From Juglans regia (taxonomy: Eukaryota > Streptophyta > Magnoliopsida > Fagales > Juglandaceae), in contig NC_049912.1 of the NCBI RefSeq assembly GCF_001411555.2, forward strand, positions 29,985,514-30,049,513: a stretch of DNA of 64,000 bases. The letters are read 5' to 3'. A program made the translations under genes and the position numbers. Position 1 is the stretch's first letter; each line of letters starts with the position of its first letter. Shown in pieces: positions 1 through 13,231 of the stretch. The notes below the pieces were generated by a model that worked only from the letters and a program-made list of their open reading frames with translations, was not told where the DNA came from and searched no databases.

Positions 1-2404
1 TCAACAACAATGTCAATATAAAATGTTGGTCCCAAATAAATGGATAAGGTTACATCCTTCAGCTTTTTTTGCATGGAACCACCTCTCTCTTGTCTCAAAT
101 CAATGCTAAATGCATGGCAAGCTAAGAAGACAAATGGAGGTGCTAATTAACGAACAAGATTTGATGAACATAGCCATATAAAAAATCCCAAAATAATTGA
201 AAAGATACAGCGGACAGGGAAAAATTTATTTAGGTCTACAGGGGAAAAATTGGCAGTGTATACAGTAATACAAAGATGCTAGAATTGGGCCTCAGTATAT
301 TTGTGGCAACAACCAGTCATAACTAAGCAAGGTTGAACATTAAGCAAGGAAACTCAAGACGAGTACCTGAATATCAAAGTCCTTGGATGTCCTCATTATG
401 TCGTAAACCAGGCCCTTTTGATCAACACATCGTACCTGAAGCAAAGTATGCAATGGGCTCAATGAATTGTCTACTGTAATAGTTGCCTTCTCTGCCGTTG
501 ACATATCTGGGCAGAGAGCTTGCAAGACACTGATGTCCCCGTTTGACAGCTTGTAACTAAATAGTTCTTCAGCAACTGCCGGTGGAAGAGATGAAAAACC
601 CTCCAGTTGTTTGTACTCCGGCCCTGCCAGCTGAAGTTCACTAGTAATAAAATTGTTTCCTAGAACAGCCATCAGATGTTCACAGACATCATCACGTCTC
701 TTTTTTGTTTCTAACAGTTCCCTGAAATGATACAGTCAAATAATCACGGTTGATAAATTATAACTATTCATCAACCTAAGCAATGTTAGTAAATTCTCTG
801 TTCCGTCACATTTTGACTTTCTGAAATTATTTCTTATTGCGATTAAAAATTAAATAAAAGAAACGAAGTAAATGTTGGGAAGTAAGTTCCTTTTGAACCA
901 AGATTCACCATGAAATAGATCTGCTTAATGAATTGAAACATAAAATCCAAGAAAAGAGCAGAAACAGATAAACAGAATGATAATAATTCAAGGACGCATT
1001 TTGCCTTATGTTTGACCATGTTTCCTGAATAGGAATCTCACAGTACTTTGGATATCTTAGGGTGGAAAATATATTTTCAAGAATACTTGTATGTTTTTGT
1101 CCCTTTGTCATTTACTTATAACCGTCAGATGAACAAAATGCAACCCACCAGTCCTATAGGTACAGGTAATCAGCGATTTAACTCATGATATTCACCCGAT
1201 CTACAGTTCCATTGTTCACCTTCAAGTTTCAACATTTTTAACTTTTTAAAAAATGAACCCTGGACCAAAATAGTACTCCCGAAAGAGCAACTCAAAATCC
1301 ATAAACTTCGAGACACAGATATGAATTATAATAGAATAACTTACATGCCGTCTGTGATAAAGAACAGGTCCAAAACTTTCCCATCCGGGGTTGGCATCAC
1401 TTTTACTCTTTGAATTGTAAGTTCAAGCTTACAGAGAACCTTCGTGACATCTATACATACATGCAAAACAATATATCAAATAGAGAAGTACATGTATATT
1501 ACAGAGGGAAAGAATTAACAGATTTTTTTCTGGGGTATTTACCATGTAACGATCCTGTTTGATCAAGGCACCAAATCTTTAACAGATATACCAGGGATGG
1601 CGCGGGATGATTCGATTGCTGATTGAAATAATATGAAAACAAATAAGAAGGGCATACAGATAGAAGTCGGGTTTTCAAGCTTTCCCAGTCAACTTTAAGG
1701 GAGCTATCATGTGGAACAACCCACAATACCACGTAACACCATCTTCCATCCTTTGAAAAATCTGCAAGAGATATAATTATACGTAATTTCTATTCAAATG
1801 TTAAAAGTGCTTTATCAACACCACTCTCAAAAGAGCTGCAGTTGACAACCATAAAGCAAAAAACAACTTTTTTGCTCTAGAAGAGCCTAGAAAGGCACTT
1901 TTTAACAGGGAAAAAAAAATTATTTAGACATTTTTCATGTTATGATTAAGTATCACTGCCAGGAATACTCTGATGCTACCAAAACATTCATACTATACAT
2001 AGTTTTCTAACCGAACAAACAACAGAGCAAAAGTCATATGGTATGAAAATGAAATCCGAATCAGAGTCCGCCGCATTCGGCGACTTGAACCCGGCATCGG
2101 TAACTCGTTTATGTGCATATAAACATAATTTTTAGGGTGGAATCGAAAAATAGATTCCATAAAATCTCGCTGCTAATGATTACTTGACGAATGTTTAAAA
2201 GAATTTTTTTTAAGGCCGAAGTTTATGAGAAGCCAAAACAAAAATACCTCCTTTGGTAATACGAAGACCAAACTCGAGGATTATTCTAGAGAGATCGCAC
2301 CCGAGCCCGGCCTTGTCCGGGCAATTCACCGTAATGACAGAGGGCTCGTCGGGCCTCTTACTCGTTTGGATCAAGACAACGTCGTCGCCGCAGGGAATGC
2401 CCAT
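1..2404 (-). CDS. ACR9: ACT-domain protein ACR9-like, partial (3' exons outside window)
   Basis: Four coding exons are visible, reading leftwards: 2404-2248, 1761-1543, 1450-1345 and 721-367; all have GT/AG borders and keep frame (phases 1, 1, 2, 0). The product begins MGIPCGDDVVLIQ, followed by VTVNCPDKAGLGCDL and ITKG-DFSKDGRWCYVV, the signature start of ACR9/ACR10-type proteins, then a second ACT repeat starting CLDQTGSLHD and a third starting VRCVDQKGLVYD. ACT repeats are small ligand-binding folds; plant ACR proteins are thought to sense amino acids, though this member's ligand is not evident. The exon at 367 ends with a good donor and no matching exon follows down to position 1, so the gene runs off the left edge. 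I chose the ATG at 2404 because homologues start there; an in-frame ATG at 2611 would add 69 residues. The symbol rests on remembered family similarity. Confidence 0.88.
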
Positions 2405-4096
2405 ATCTGAGGCTGATAAATGACAAAAGATACCAACCCGCCCCGAAAGTTTTGAATTCCAGTCGGCAGGCAGGGCATAGCCTGCGGTGAGTTTGTTTGG
2501 TGTGCTGGACAGGAAATGTTCTGTGCCGTTCTGTACTACAGCGGTTAGAATAAACATTTTGCCCTTATAAAGCTGAAGCTGTCGGCCTAAGGTCCCACCA
2601 GATAGAAACATCCACGTCAGCCATCCCTGGCCTGGCGAGCGGCAACCTATTTACCCACGTTTTAAGAGAGTATTAAAGTAATAGCGCAACAAAGCAGTAT
2701 TCCGCTGGTGTTGGGGTGAACATGTTGATGGAGAAGATCCTTGGATCCCAAAGTCATGCCAAGCAGAAACACACGTGGCCATCACATGGAGATTGTGATT
2801 GAATTGACGGCAGGCAGGCAGCCAGCCAGGCAAACTCGGGGAAAGGGGCAAAGAAGGTGAAACTTCTACCACTCCAAGACCATGACATGACAAGCGACAA
2901 CCACAAAATGGGTAAGAGTCGTGTCAGACCAGACGTTGTATTTTCTTCTTATCCGATTATTTTATTTACACTAAAAATAAAATTGATCACAAACAAAAGA
3001 TCCTCCCCGTATTTTAAGTGCAATTGGATATGCAATGATTGGAAATGACAAAAGGAGAGCCATCCAATTATATAATATAAGATTTTGTAAATGAAGTGGA
3101 CCGTTAAGCTTTGCCTGTTGGATGGGAGATCGGGCCTTGTGCTTGAAGGTCCATATAAGCAATCCGTAGCACAGGAGATGGATCATAGAAATATGCTGAG
3201 TAGCAACTTCAAACGAGGGAGACCAAAAACGCTGTCCGCCCCATTCACAGTAACTAGTTGCCGAGAAAGAAAAGAATATAGATAGACAATGCCCAAGCTA
3301 GGCAACTTCCAATTCCAACCGACGGGGGAATGAAACTGTTTGAAATTTATTTGAAGAATAAAGAAAGGCTCGAAGCTCTCATTATTATGATATATCATCA
3401 ACCTGTGAGGCTATTCTTGAGATTGGTAATGCTGGAAATTCCTGCATGGATGAACATGCACCATGGTCTCTCTTTAAGCAAGGGGGTGCTGCTTCTGAAG
3501 CCGAAGGGTGGTCAGGTCATGGCTCCACCAAAACCAGTCTTTGAGAGGATTGAAAACCAAATGGAAGAGAAAGCTGGGGGGTGAAGCAGCTAAGAATGTA
3601 GTGAAAAACAAGGCCAGGTTACCTTAGGCTCAAGGGGTCGCGGAGGCTTAGGGAAAACATACTTTCCCTTTTCCTAACCACAAGTTTCTTTATTTTATTT
3701 TATTTTATTTTTAATTAAATTGTCAATTGTAAGAGCCAAGAAAGAAGTGGACCCCATTATCTGACCACTATTATTAATAATTCGACGAGCAAAAAGCCGA
3801 AAAAGCAGAAGGTATGAGCAAGACTTCAAACTCAATTAAAAACTTTCTGAATATCAAATCAAATACTGTCCGAAATGCAAAAATAGAGGTTCGTCAACAA
3901 ACTACATTATAAAAAGAGAGCCCAATACCATTTTATTCTAAATTACGTATATGGGAATGGAGAACAGATAAGCATCGGCACTGGGAGGAAACCGGAAGGA
4001 TGTCAAGAATTTCTCAAATATTCATGCTTCTCAAATAACCAGAGCTAGTAGATGCGCCTGCGGTCCAGCAGTTTTATGCTATATAATAATATGGTT
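2405..4096. other. Spacer between ACR9-like 5' end and UXS 3' end
   Basis: This holds the putative 5'UTR and promoter of the ACR9-like gene (2405 to about 3000) and the 3' flank of the UXS gene. A short plus-strand open frame at 3330-3584 has no domain I recognise and no splice partners, so I do not call it a gene. The T-rich tract at 3690-3715 is the only low-complexity block seen. Confidence 0.5.
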
Positions 4097-6993
4097 TCAC
4101 TTCTTTTGGGGGACTCCAAGCCTAGTCCGGAAATCCTCCTCCATGAGGGGAAGACCATCACGCAACTTGATCTTTGGTTCCCATCCTAGCAGCTCCTTAG
4201 CCTTTGTGATATTCGGCTTTCGTTGGCGAGGATCATCTGGTGTGTTCTCCACCATTGAGATCTTCACATCAGGGTTGATAAGCTGGCATGTAACGCGATA
4301 AAGCATTTAAGTTTCTATGTAAATAGTTTTTTTTTTTTAATTATAAATTTATATTTTAGTTTCGGATTCATATAAAGTTTCATCAAACATAATTGAGAGA
4401 TAATACTATTTACAGAAGTAAAAATGAAATGTGAAAACACGCCTCTTGGAGATCTAGATTGATTTCAAGGATTGGGAAGCCAAGGACAACATAAATTTAA
4501 TTAAAAAAAAAAAAACTGACCTCTTTCACAGTCTCAGCTAGTTCAGTCATTGTAAATTCACCTGAGACACAAAAAACCTCAGTTAACATCGGCAACCAAA
4601 GAATTTTATAGTTGGAATAACACCTAAAGAAACGAGTTCAAGGTTTTGTATAAATAACCTGGGTTCCCTATATTGATTGGGCCAGTGTTCTCTCCTTCCA
4701 TAAGACGAATAAGGCCGTCAACCTTCAAAATTTAACCATATAGACTTGTGAGTCAATAATCCAACGAGAACCTTATCGGTAATCAAATTAAAAAATCAGC
4801 AGTAAAACAATCCAAATACTAAAGCTCTGGCATACCATATCAGACACGTAACAGAAACTCCTTGTTTGGGTTCCAGGCGCCTGAACAGTCAAGGGCTCAC
4901 CACTGGTCAACAATAGCGAAAAAAATGAAACAAGTGTCAATTTATCTGACCTCAGGTAAACAACATTGATGGAAAAACGTAGGAAAATAATGGAAAACCA
5001 AAATGATCAGAGCGAACTGGCAAAGAGAGGGGGAGGGAGGGGAATGGAGTAGAGAGAAAACTCAAAACATGTTAGCAAGTTTTACAGCACACTGCTAATA
5101 CTCTTAGTGAAAGTACCGGATTGCTTGAGCTATAAAATTGCTGACAACACGTCCGTCATCGATATTCATCCGAGGCCCATACGTGTTAAAGATCCTAGCA
5201 ATCCGAATCTCTGTCATTGGATCATTATGACTAGATAATGTAAGAGTTTAAACTATAATACTGCAAAACATAACCATCAAAAGTACATTTTCTGTAAACT
5301 CATAGCAGAGGGAAGAAGGAAAAGATGAGAATTATGTTTTTACCAATCCCATGCTGCCTATGATAATCAAACATCAAAGTTTCAGCAACTCGCTTTCCCT
5401 CATCATAGCAACTCCTCACTCCTGTACATTTATGCAACACATACTAATGACAATTGAGATATGCTACCAAGAACTTTATTAATTTGCTAACAAACCATAA
5501 TAAAAATGCAAACTCAACTAAATGGCCTTTAAAGAGGAGAGTTTCCTACAATATAGAGAGAGAAGCACCAAACAAATGCCTTAAAAGGTCCAGATAGATC
5601 ATGATTAATAATTCATTGAGCAGAGTGGCAGGCATACCGATTGGGTTAACATTTCCCCAATAGCTTTCCTCCTGGGGATGCACAAGGGGATCTCCATACA
5701 CCTCTGAGGTTGATGTAAGCAAAATCCTGCACGTCCATTTTCATTTCTTGAGTAACACAAGAACAGGAATGGCCACATCAACAAGATAAAAGAGTACTCT
5801 CATACCTTGCTCCCACTCGCTTTGCAAGCCCCAGCATATTCAATGTACCAATCACATTTGTCTTTATAGTCTGCAAAGTATCACATTCTTACGAGTCAGT
5901 TCATTACTCTATGGCTAATATCAGTGATATTCACAGTAGATTAGTACTCATTGATTAAATGAGAAAAAAAAAAAATTCCAGATAAACTGAAGAAGACAAA
6001 AAGGAACAGAAAAGCCGGTGTGAGGAAGGGGTGGGAGCTCTAGCTGAAGAAAGTACAAATTCAAGGGTATATTGCAACTTCTATCCCTGGTTCCTCCCAG
6101 TCACTACACATTTCTGTCTCTTATGTTCAGAAAGAAATAAGTACAGGCTACCCACCTTCACAGCATTGTATTTGTAGAAGATTGGGGAAGCAGGGCAAGC
6201 AAGATGATATATTTGATCAACCTCTACTAGCAATGGCTCGGTGACATCTGTGCCAAAAATGAAACCCAGAATATGAGAAAACAAGTTTTAGTATTGAGTG
6301 TTCACCACTTAACATATGAGAAAACAAGAGTGAGCATACCATGACGAATAAACTCAAATCTTGGATGACCAATCCACTTCTTTAGGTTGTCCTTTGAGCC
6401 AGTGAAGTAGTTATCCGCAACAATCACCTGAGTACATTTGGAAAGAAAACTAATTGGCAACACGAGAAAGAGAAATGCAAATTATAAAACTTCACCGACA
6501 AATACAGACACACACACACACACATATAAAATTGCTTAGATCAAAATATGGTTTGATTTCTAGCACTCATGCAATTCATATGGTGAGCACGGAGCAGAGG
6601 CTCAGGTACTGAAGGGATATATCTTAATGAGTCAAAACGACAAGCATAGAAATAAATCAAAACATTTAGCCACTAAAAATGCTTACCTCATTCTTTTCAT
6701 TTTCCATTAACTTGTCCACAAGGTGAGAACCAATGAATCCAGCTCCTCCAGTGACCAAAATTCTCAAATTGGACTGCCATCAAACGAGAGAACATGTTTA
6801 AGACCATATAACAATCAGACTCCATTATAGCCAAATTCGTTTCAGATCGTACCGAGAAACAAGTGAATAACATAAAATATTTTAAAAAGATTGCCGTTAT
6901 TACCTGAAAGAATTTAGAATTTCTAAAAGGAGATGGGGTTGGCGGTGGTCTTGAAGCTGCATGGTTGTCTCCATTTGAAGCTTCCTTCGCCAT
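4097..6993 (-). CDS. UXS: UDP-glucuronic acid decarboxylase, cytosolic type (UDP-xylose synthase)
   Basis: Converts UDP-glucuronate to UDP-xylose, the donor for xylan, xyloglucan and glycoprotein synthesis, with bound NAD+. Twelve coding exons were joined: 6993-6904, 6773-6687, 6427-6340, 6247-6156, 5870-5806, 5726-5638, 5421-5344, 5210-5117, 4902-4836, 4722-4659, 4561-4521 and 4282-4097, giving 346 aa. It is an extended short-chain dehydrogenase: the Rossmann motif TGGAGFIG lies at residues 38-45, the active-site YxxxK (Tyr176, Lys180) in SCYDEGKR, and the family tail has [12 protein letters not shown] then LLGWEPK. The N-terminus before the Rossmann fold is only about 30 residues with no membrane anchor, which marks the cytosolic UXS3/5/6 class rather than the Golgi class (about 400 aa or more). 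No defects are seen and all splice phases agree. The particular paralogue number cannot be assigned. Confidence 0.95.
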
Positions 6994-7560
6994 TACTGCC
7001 AGTTTCTTCTTGAATGCCTGAGCCCCAAAACAGTCAAAACTCTCAATTAACTGTCAAATTCACAAAAAACCACAAACTATCCACCCATTTAAATCTTATC
7101 AAACAAACACAAAAACTCAAATCCCATAACAAATTCACGTACCTATAGAATTAAAGCTACATCACGAAAAAATAAATAAAGAAAATAAAGAAAGAAAATC
7201 AGATCACCTGTTTGATGTGAAAATTATCTCAAGAGACACTGATGTGTGTAACTGAAAGATGGGAAGCTTTATATAAAGAAAGGAATGGCACCAAACGGAG
7301 AATTCTTCAAGAGCACGAAAGAAAGAGGAAAATAGAAGCAAGCTCCCCACCATCGAGACCAGAGCTCACTCACACCTAACGATTTTCAGATCTGAATCTC
7401 GCTCTCTAAATGCCGAAACAGACAAACAACCAAAAGTCCAAACAATTAAAAACAGTGACTACAGCTAAATGCAGATTACGGGCTACTTACCTATGCGAGA
7501 TCGAAATCTGAGGCTGTTTCTCCTTTATCGATGGAGAGAGAGATTCGAAGGTTTCTAATA
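6994..7560 (-). other. UXS 5'UTR with predicted intron (7018-7490)
   Basis: Directly upstream of the UXS start, the minus strand reads ...CTCAG|GCATTCAAG just before the ATG, with the acceptor at 7018. A strong donor, CATAG|GTAAGTAG, sits with its exon edge at 7491. This predicts a roughly 470-nt intron inside the 5' leader. Leader introns are common in housekeeping plant genes, but this one is inferred from splice signals only. TSS is estimated near 7560 from the TATA box upstream. Confidence 0.55.
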
Positions 7561-7590
7561 CAATTACACAGGATGGGTGATATTAATTCC

Positions 7591-7600
7591 TATATATACA
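7591..7600 (-). promoter_or_regulatory. Putative TATA box of UXS
   Basis: On the minus strand TGTATATATAGG lies about 100 nt upstream of the predicted leader splice donor. Position and sequence suit a plant TATA box; TA-rich DNA is common here, so it is suggestive only. Confidence 0.45.
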
Positions 7601-10600
7601 TACTGAGCCGCGAGTGTGTCAGTTATAACTGAACGTCGCGGTGCTTATCGAACATCGAATTTGACGGTGTACTAGGAATTCTCCGGTCCGGTTCGTACTT
7701 TTTACTTTCGTTATGTGCCACGTCATCGGATGACTGTTTCACGTGCATCTCTTCAGTAGTCTTCACTACTTCGCTACTTAACGAAAAGAGAGAACCTATA
7801 TAGTCGCTGAGGATTTGGCTCTTTGAAGATTCGACGTGTGGCAGGTCAATGCATATTGCACAAAACATTTCGAGTTAAAGTGACTGAGCTGTAACCATAT
7901 GATTGGCTGAGTTTGGTCATCCGTCGTAGACTGTGCGTGATCTGTGATAGAGGTTCTAGACTTGCCCCTTGGCATAGGGGAATTATCAAATACATTAAAG
8001 GTCCATGGACATAGCGGCCTTATTACTAGGCGTGTATTAATATCCTGTTTGTAACAGCTTATTTTATGTTTTAAGAGAATTGTAACTTACCAAAAAAAAA
8101 AAAGAGAGAGAGAGAATTGTAATAGTATGTATAATCGTGTCGTGTGTCACTAACGTATCGGAGATTTTAATACGGATTGTAATCGCTTATTTTATGTTTT
8201 ATCCGATACGGAATGTTCAATTTGCACACGGATCATGAACTTATGAGATTACTATATTGGTGTGAAATGTCGAAGAGGTAGAGATTGTTCAAATAAATAA
8301 TTAGATTTAATTATTATTTTGATTTGATTTTATAATTATCAAATTAAGATAATTGATTTTTATTATAATAAAATATTTATCTTATTTTATCTCTATATAA
8401 TTTCTAACATTCAATACTTTGTATTCATTCACAATTAAAAATAATAAAGATGTAGAAATCAAAATTCTTACACTATCTTCTCCATTTATACTTTATTTTA
8501 ATTTCTATGATAACACCACGATTTTATAGTTGTCCAGGACCATAGGTAATCCATTGTCTACTCAACATTTTGGATCCATTATCAAACGCTCGATTTTGGA
8601 GATATCAAAGATAATATCATATCAATAATTTTTAATTATTATCTTGATTTTATTTCATAATTATCAAATTAAATGAATTGATTTTTATTGTAATAAAGAT
8701 ATTTATCTTATCTCATATTAATATAAGTTATCATCTATACTCTGTATTAACGTAGTGTTTCGTATACATTTGGACTAATCATCTCCGACAATTCAAGTAT
8801 TTGAAAACATGTCCTGTACAAGGTAGAAAAGGCTGCGGCTTTAAGAGGACAACCTAGAAGCCAGTAATCTCTGATGCTAAAGTTAGTAAATATTATTGGA
8901 GGGTAATAAATAAGTAAAAGAGTTTATGAATCAAAGAGATATTATCGTATCTGAGATTTGCTATTTATACTACAGGCCTGAAGAGCAAATAGTGTCAAAT
9001 ACTATGATGTCTGTGTTCCCCATATTGTTCTTTGTGTCAGAGTTTTTAAATGTGGCGTGCTTTTTCGACAGCATTATTAATGTGGTGTGTTGTCCGGGTG
9101 TTGGAGTTATTAATACGGCGTGATTATCTGACCTACTTTTCTTAGTAGCTATTAATGCGATATGGTTATCCGATCTTCTTTTCTCAGTCTGTCTCCTTTC
9201 TAGTCCGTTCATCTCATTTCTGTCAGTAGATCAAGTGCTCCCCGTATATTACACCTGCTACGTGGGCAGACACTCAAGGATTGGACACTACTTGAGGGAG
9301 TCTCACATCGATAAATATCATCCTTTACAGCATCATCCCTCCTACAGGTTGTGTACATAAGAGTTTTCCCATAGGCTAGGTTAGGGGCTCGTTACTCTAG
9401 GCCAAGCTTTTGATCTTGCTCCCTTTCATTTATGGAAAATCCCCTTACACTTTGTATTCTAATATAATTGAGAATAAAAAGATATAGCCCTCAAGTCTTT
9501 ATCCATCATTATCTCTTCTTTATCTAAATTTCAATTATATTTTATTTTCTATTACATATAATTTATAATTACGATCTACATGAGCGTCACTAGTAATGCT
9601 CATCGGTATTAAATTGGTTTATATTAAATTGTGTTAGCCTATGCATAGAGGTTGTGCTCGTAGTCGTAATACATTCCAAATAGTTTCACATTTCTACCAT
9701 CTAAATAAATAGTTAATGTGGATGTATTAGCACATGTGGATTAGAGATAAAATTTAATTAAGATGAGGAACATCATTTTTCTTATCTTATTAATAACGAG
9801 TTTTTTGCTTTAAATTAATCACTTGAGCCCATCGTGTTAGGTTGAGGCCGAGTTTAAGCTGTTGACTATCATTTGGTATCACCACTTTGCGTACTTAGAA
9901 ATAACATCTAGATTTCAAAATGTTACATGTTGTTACATTGAAATTCATGATTATGATCTTTTTTAAAGATGTAAAATTTATGATATGCTCAAGGTTATAT
10001 ACCCTTTCGATTTATCGCTTGCAATTTCTTTTTGGGTATTTTTTGTTTCCTATTTGAGTATCTATCTACTCTAATAACGGATAGAAAAATTATACTATAA
10101 GTGTGTAAAGTACACTTAATAAAATGTTTACATGATATAATTTGAATTTAAAGATAAATTTTAAAATTTAAATATTACAAATCAAATCTTATCATTTAAG
10201 TGATGCGAATGTTATACTCTACCCACCAACTTAAAAAAATAGAATAACTCAAATAAAAAAATATATTAGACACGTATTATGTATATATGTAAATGTAAGT
10301 TTAGTTTTTATTATTTAAAATTTTATTTATTTACGACAGCTTAAGCGAGAGTCGATTTTGCATTTATTAGACAACAAACAAATTGAGGAAAAAAAAAAAG
10401 TCATAAAATGGAATCTGAACACGTGTGACTATAAATGTTAATGCCTCAAATGGCACAATCCATATATAGTTTTATCTCACATCACTTTTTTTTTTATTTT
10501 TATATGTCTCGTCTCCTCTTTTTTTCTTGACATTTTGGATACTGTTTTACTTTATCACCTTTATTTCTGTTATATATAATTATTTTTATATATTTTATTG

Positions 10601-11011
10601 ATATAATTAATTAAAATAATTATTTTATATTAAAAAATTACACAATTAACCATATTAATAAAATACGTAAAAATAAATGCACTAAAATTTTTGAGATTTT
10701 TTATCCCCTCCTTTAGTATCACTTTCTTCCTTTCTGATCATAAGACCCCTAAAATTGGGCTAGACTTGAAAAGCCAATTTGGGCCTATTATATTTTATTC
10801 CCTCCGATCAATATATAGCTTTAAGCTTTTACTTTTGTTGCTGATAGCAACGTGCAGTGGGTTATTAGTCGTTTTCGCTTTGGGCCTAGTTTTATTTATT
10901 TTAAAAAAATAAAAATAAAAAACATGGGGTCTGAATCTGAATGTGTATCTTTTATTAGGAGGAAGAGTTTATCTGTTAATATTAATATTAAGTGATCCCC
11001 TAACCAAAACG
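7601..11011. other. AT-rich intergenic region with degenerate repeats
   Basis: No gene is supported. Contents: the UXS upstream region; two diverged direct copies of a roughly 115-bp AT-rich unit near 8300-8415 and 8630-8745; a loose series of about 40-bp related units near 9035-9190 built around ATTAAT-GGCGTG-TTATC-GA; and long AT-rich runs from 10080 to 10700. Open frames here are short, and none shows domain content or splice partners. Confidence 0.5.
8300..8745. repeat. Diverged direct repeat pair, about 115 bp each (possible old LTR ends)
   Basis: The segments starting near 8300 and 8630 share long matches such as CATAATTATCAAATTAA or a close variant, ATTGATTTTTATT, TAATAAA and ATATTTATCTTAT in the same order. 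They lie about 330 bp apart. Direct order and spacing could be LTR remnants of a small retroelement, but no primer-binding site or clean TG..CA ends were found. Confidence 0.5.
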
Positions 11012-11083
11012 GTGGCTGTAGTTTAGTGGTAAGAATTCCACGTTGTGGCCGTGGAGACCTGGGCTCGAATCCCAGCAGCCACA
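11012..11083 (+). tRNA. tRNA-His (anticodon GTG)
   Basis: The 72-nt sequence folds as a complete cloverleaf. The acceptor stem is GTGGCTG (11012-11018) with CAGCCAC (11076-11082), with discriminator A at 11083. The anticodon loop TTGTGGC gives GTG, and the T-arm contains GGGCTCGAATCCC. A run of T follows within a few bases, as expected for Pol III termination. The gene is intronless and matches the plant nuclear tRNA-His form as I know it. The base before it is G, although eukaryotes usually add the extra 5' G after transcription. Confidence 0.95.
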
Positions 11084-12024
11084 ATTTTTTTCTTTTAATG
11101 CTTTTTCGCTCTCTTCACTTCTGTAATCCCTCGTTCTTCTATTTAGTTTGCAGTTCCAAGCACTGGTAGGTATGATATCTGTTTAAGTGTTAGTTTTACA
11201 ATCTCCGAATGTCGTAAACGAATTAAAAAAGAAATGGACAAGGGAGAGAACATGATTTTAGGTTTTAAGGCTGAATTCCTACCACTCTCCTCTTTAGAAA
11301 TAAGATAAAAAGGAAGAGTATCCCAACATAAATGGATTGAAAAAAGACTGAAAAGGTAGAGAGATCTTACTGAAAGTAAGGAATTTGGAAAACAAGTTTC
11401 ATTGGACATCAGCACGTGGAGCAAAAAATAAGCTTTGTGGCTGAACATTCTCTTTTTATTTCGATCACAATAATACAATTGCCCTTGGTTTCACTTTACA
11501 CCGCGTTGGTCTGCCCAAAGTGGCAAACATGCACAAAACCTTGGTCCCCGTTTAATTAATTTTACACATTTCTAAATCTAGGTCAAATATATAATACATC
11601 AGATAAAATATATTAGACTCAAAAGTGGTTCTCAAGGTTCAGACAAAAGGAGGAAGAGACAAAAGGCTAAGAAAGATGTCAGGAGGAAAAGAGGGGAGGG
11701 GATATAAAGGAGAGGTAATGTGACATAAATGAGGGGTGAGGTGACGTAAAGCAAGGAGAGACAGAAGATAAAAGAAAGGGGACCAGACCACTTCAAGGGG
11801 GGGACTGACTTCAACTTCTTCTTCTTCTTCTTCGGCTTGAACTGTTTTAGCTTCTTCAACCTCTAGGCAGGGAGACGAACAAGAAGATCTCTATTGTACA
11901 GAAAAGAAGAGAGACCATGAAAGACTGCAAATAAGTATATTATAGTAGATTCTCTCATATTTAAAACTTCCGTGGACGTAGGCTTTAAACCGAACCACGT
12001 AAATCTAGATGCCATTGTTTCTTT

Positions 12025-12476
12025 GGGCTGTTTGGGGTTATAGTAGAAGTCTAAAAAAGTGATTAAATAATCTTAAAAGCTCTTTAATAAAAAAAATTAA
12101 ATTGTTTGAGTGTTACATATTAAAACACTCTTAATTTAAAATAAACTAAAATTTTGATATTTTTTTTCAAACGTGTTTTTCCGTATAGTGTAGAACGTAA
12201 TTCAAATTTTAAAAAGACTGTTAGTGAATAAAAATACTCATATAATTTTTAAATAATTACAACTTTCAAACTTTCAAAGATATGGTCATAATCTTAAAAA
12301 AATCAAATAATTGTAATTTCTACATCAGAAAATACTTTTTTAATTTGTTTCAAAACAAACGTAATATATTTGAAAGTGCTTTAGATATATAGTTACCAAA
12401 CAGTAAATAACTTTTTAATAGTAGAACTTATTACTTAAGTTATAAGTTATATTTCTAACTACAATCCCAAACGTGC
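12025..12476. mobile_element. MITE-like element with about 20-bp terminal inverted repeats
   Basis: The left end reads GGGCTGTTTGGGGTTATAG. The right end, read on the opposite strand, is GCACGTTTGGGATTGTAG, an imperfect inverted match. The interior is AT-rich, non-coding and about 450 bp. No convincing target-site duplication was found, so the boundaries are approximate. Confidence 0.6.
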
Positions 12477-12673
12477 ACTCTATCTTCTCTACTTTTATTT
12501 ATTGATTACTGTTATGTATGTATGCACCGACGCCGTACAGCCACGCCAGACCACTGCTGGGGGCTTCACTCTACATCGATCGAGGCCCAAACAACTTCAG
12601 TGGGTCGGGACTGGATCTTTCTCCCCTTCCGTCTTGTTGCACTATTTTAGGTGTTAACAACAACTATATTGAA

Positions 12674-12707
<34 letters not shown>

Positions 12708-12905
12708 ATATGTATATGTATATGTCGTAATACAACCCAATCCAGTTTCAATTCCAAAAAACTGTTCAATCTCTTTCTTTACTTTGAAGAAAGGTTTAAG
12801 AAATAAGAGGTCATTGAAGTGATCTGTCTGGTTAGAAGAGTTTTTCTATTCATTATCTACACACATCATACATCACATTTATTTTATTTTATTTTTTTGT
12901 TTTAT

Positions 12906-13204
12906 TCTTCTTAAATTAATTGATTTCTTCTACTTTTTATCTATACACTACATATTTGATAAGAGAAAAAATAAAAAAAATTATGTATGATGTGAGAATG
13001 ATGAATATAATTTTACGACCCAAAAAAGAAGGTCATTACTCATGATGGATGGACTACGGCTTCTTCTTAAATTAATTGATTTCTTCTATTTTTCATCTAT
13101 CCACTATATATTTGATAAGAGTAAAAATAAAAAAAGAAAGTGTGATGTGAATATAATTTTACAGCCCAGAAAAGAGGGTCATGACTATGATGGATGGACT
13201 ACGC
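12906..13204. repeat. Two-copy tandem duplication (about 150 bp) next to tRNA-Pro
   Basis: Copy 1 (about 12906-13060) and copy 2 (about 13063-13204) both run from TTCTTAAATTAATTGATTTC through TTTGATAAGAG to GATGGATGGACTACG. Differences are scattered substitutions and a short deletion in copy 2. Copy 2 ends about 28 bp from the tRNA-Pro gene. Confidence 0.85.
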
Positions 13205-13231
13205 AAAAAATAGAAGAAATCTATTGATTGG

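Larger units (their letters stand above)
11084..13231. other. Intergenic region between two tRNA genes
   Basis: No protein gene is supported. Contents: polypurine DNA (11640-11870); a MITE-like element (12025-12476); a (TA)n/(TG)n microsatellite (12676-12720); and a tandem duplication of about 150 bp (12906-13204). The lysine-rich minus frame at 11632-11859 comes from a CTT-type tract. Confidence 0.5.

Noticed and set aside
3330..3584. 84-codon plus-strand frame
   Set aside because: No recognised motif and no supporting exon structure; probably chance.
9298..9310. GTCTCACATCG resembling the plant snRNA upstream element (RTCCCACATCG)
   Set aside because: It has one mismatch, no TATA box at the required distance downstream and no U-snRNA sequence after it; similar words occur in retroelement ends.
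11632..11859. Minus-strand frame beginning with a lysine run
   Set aside because: It is the translation of a CTT-rich tract, with no family features.
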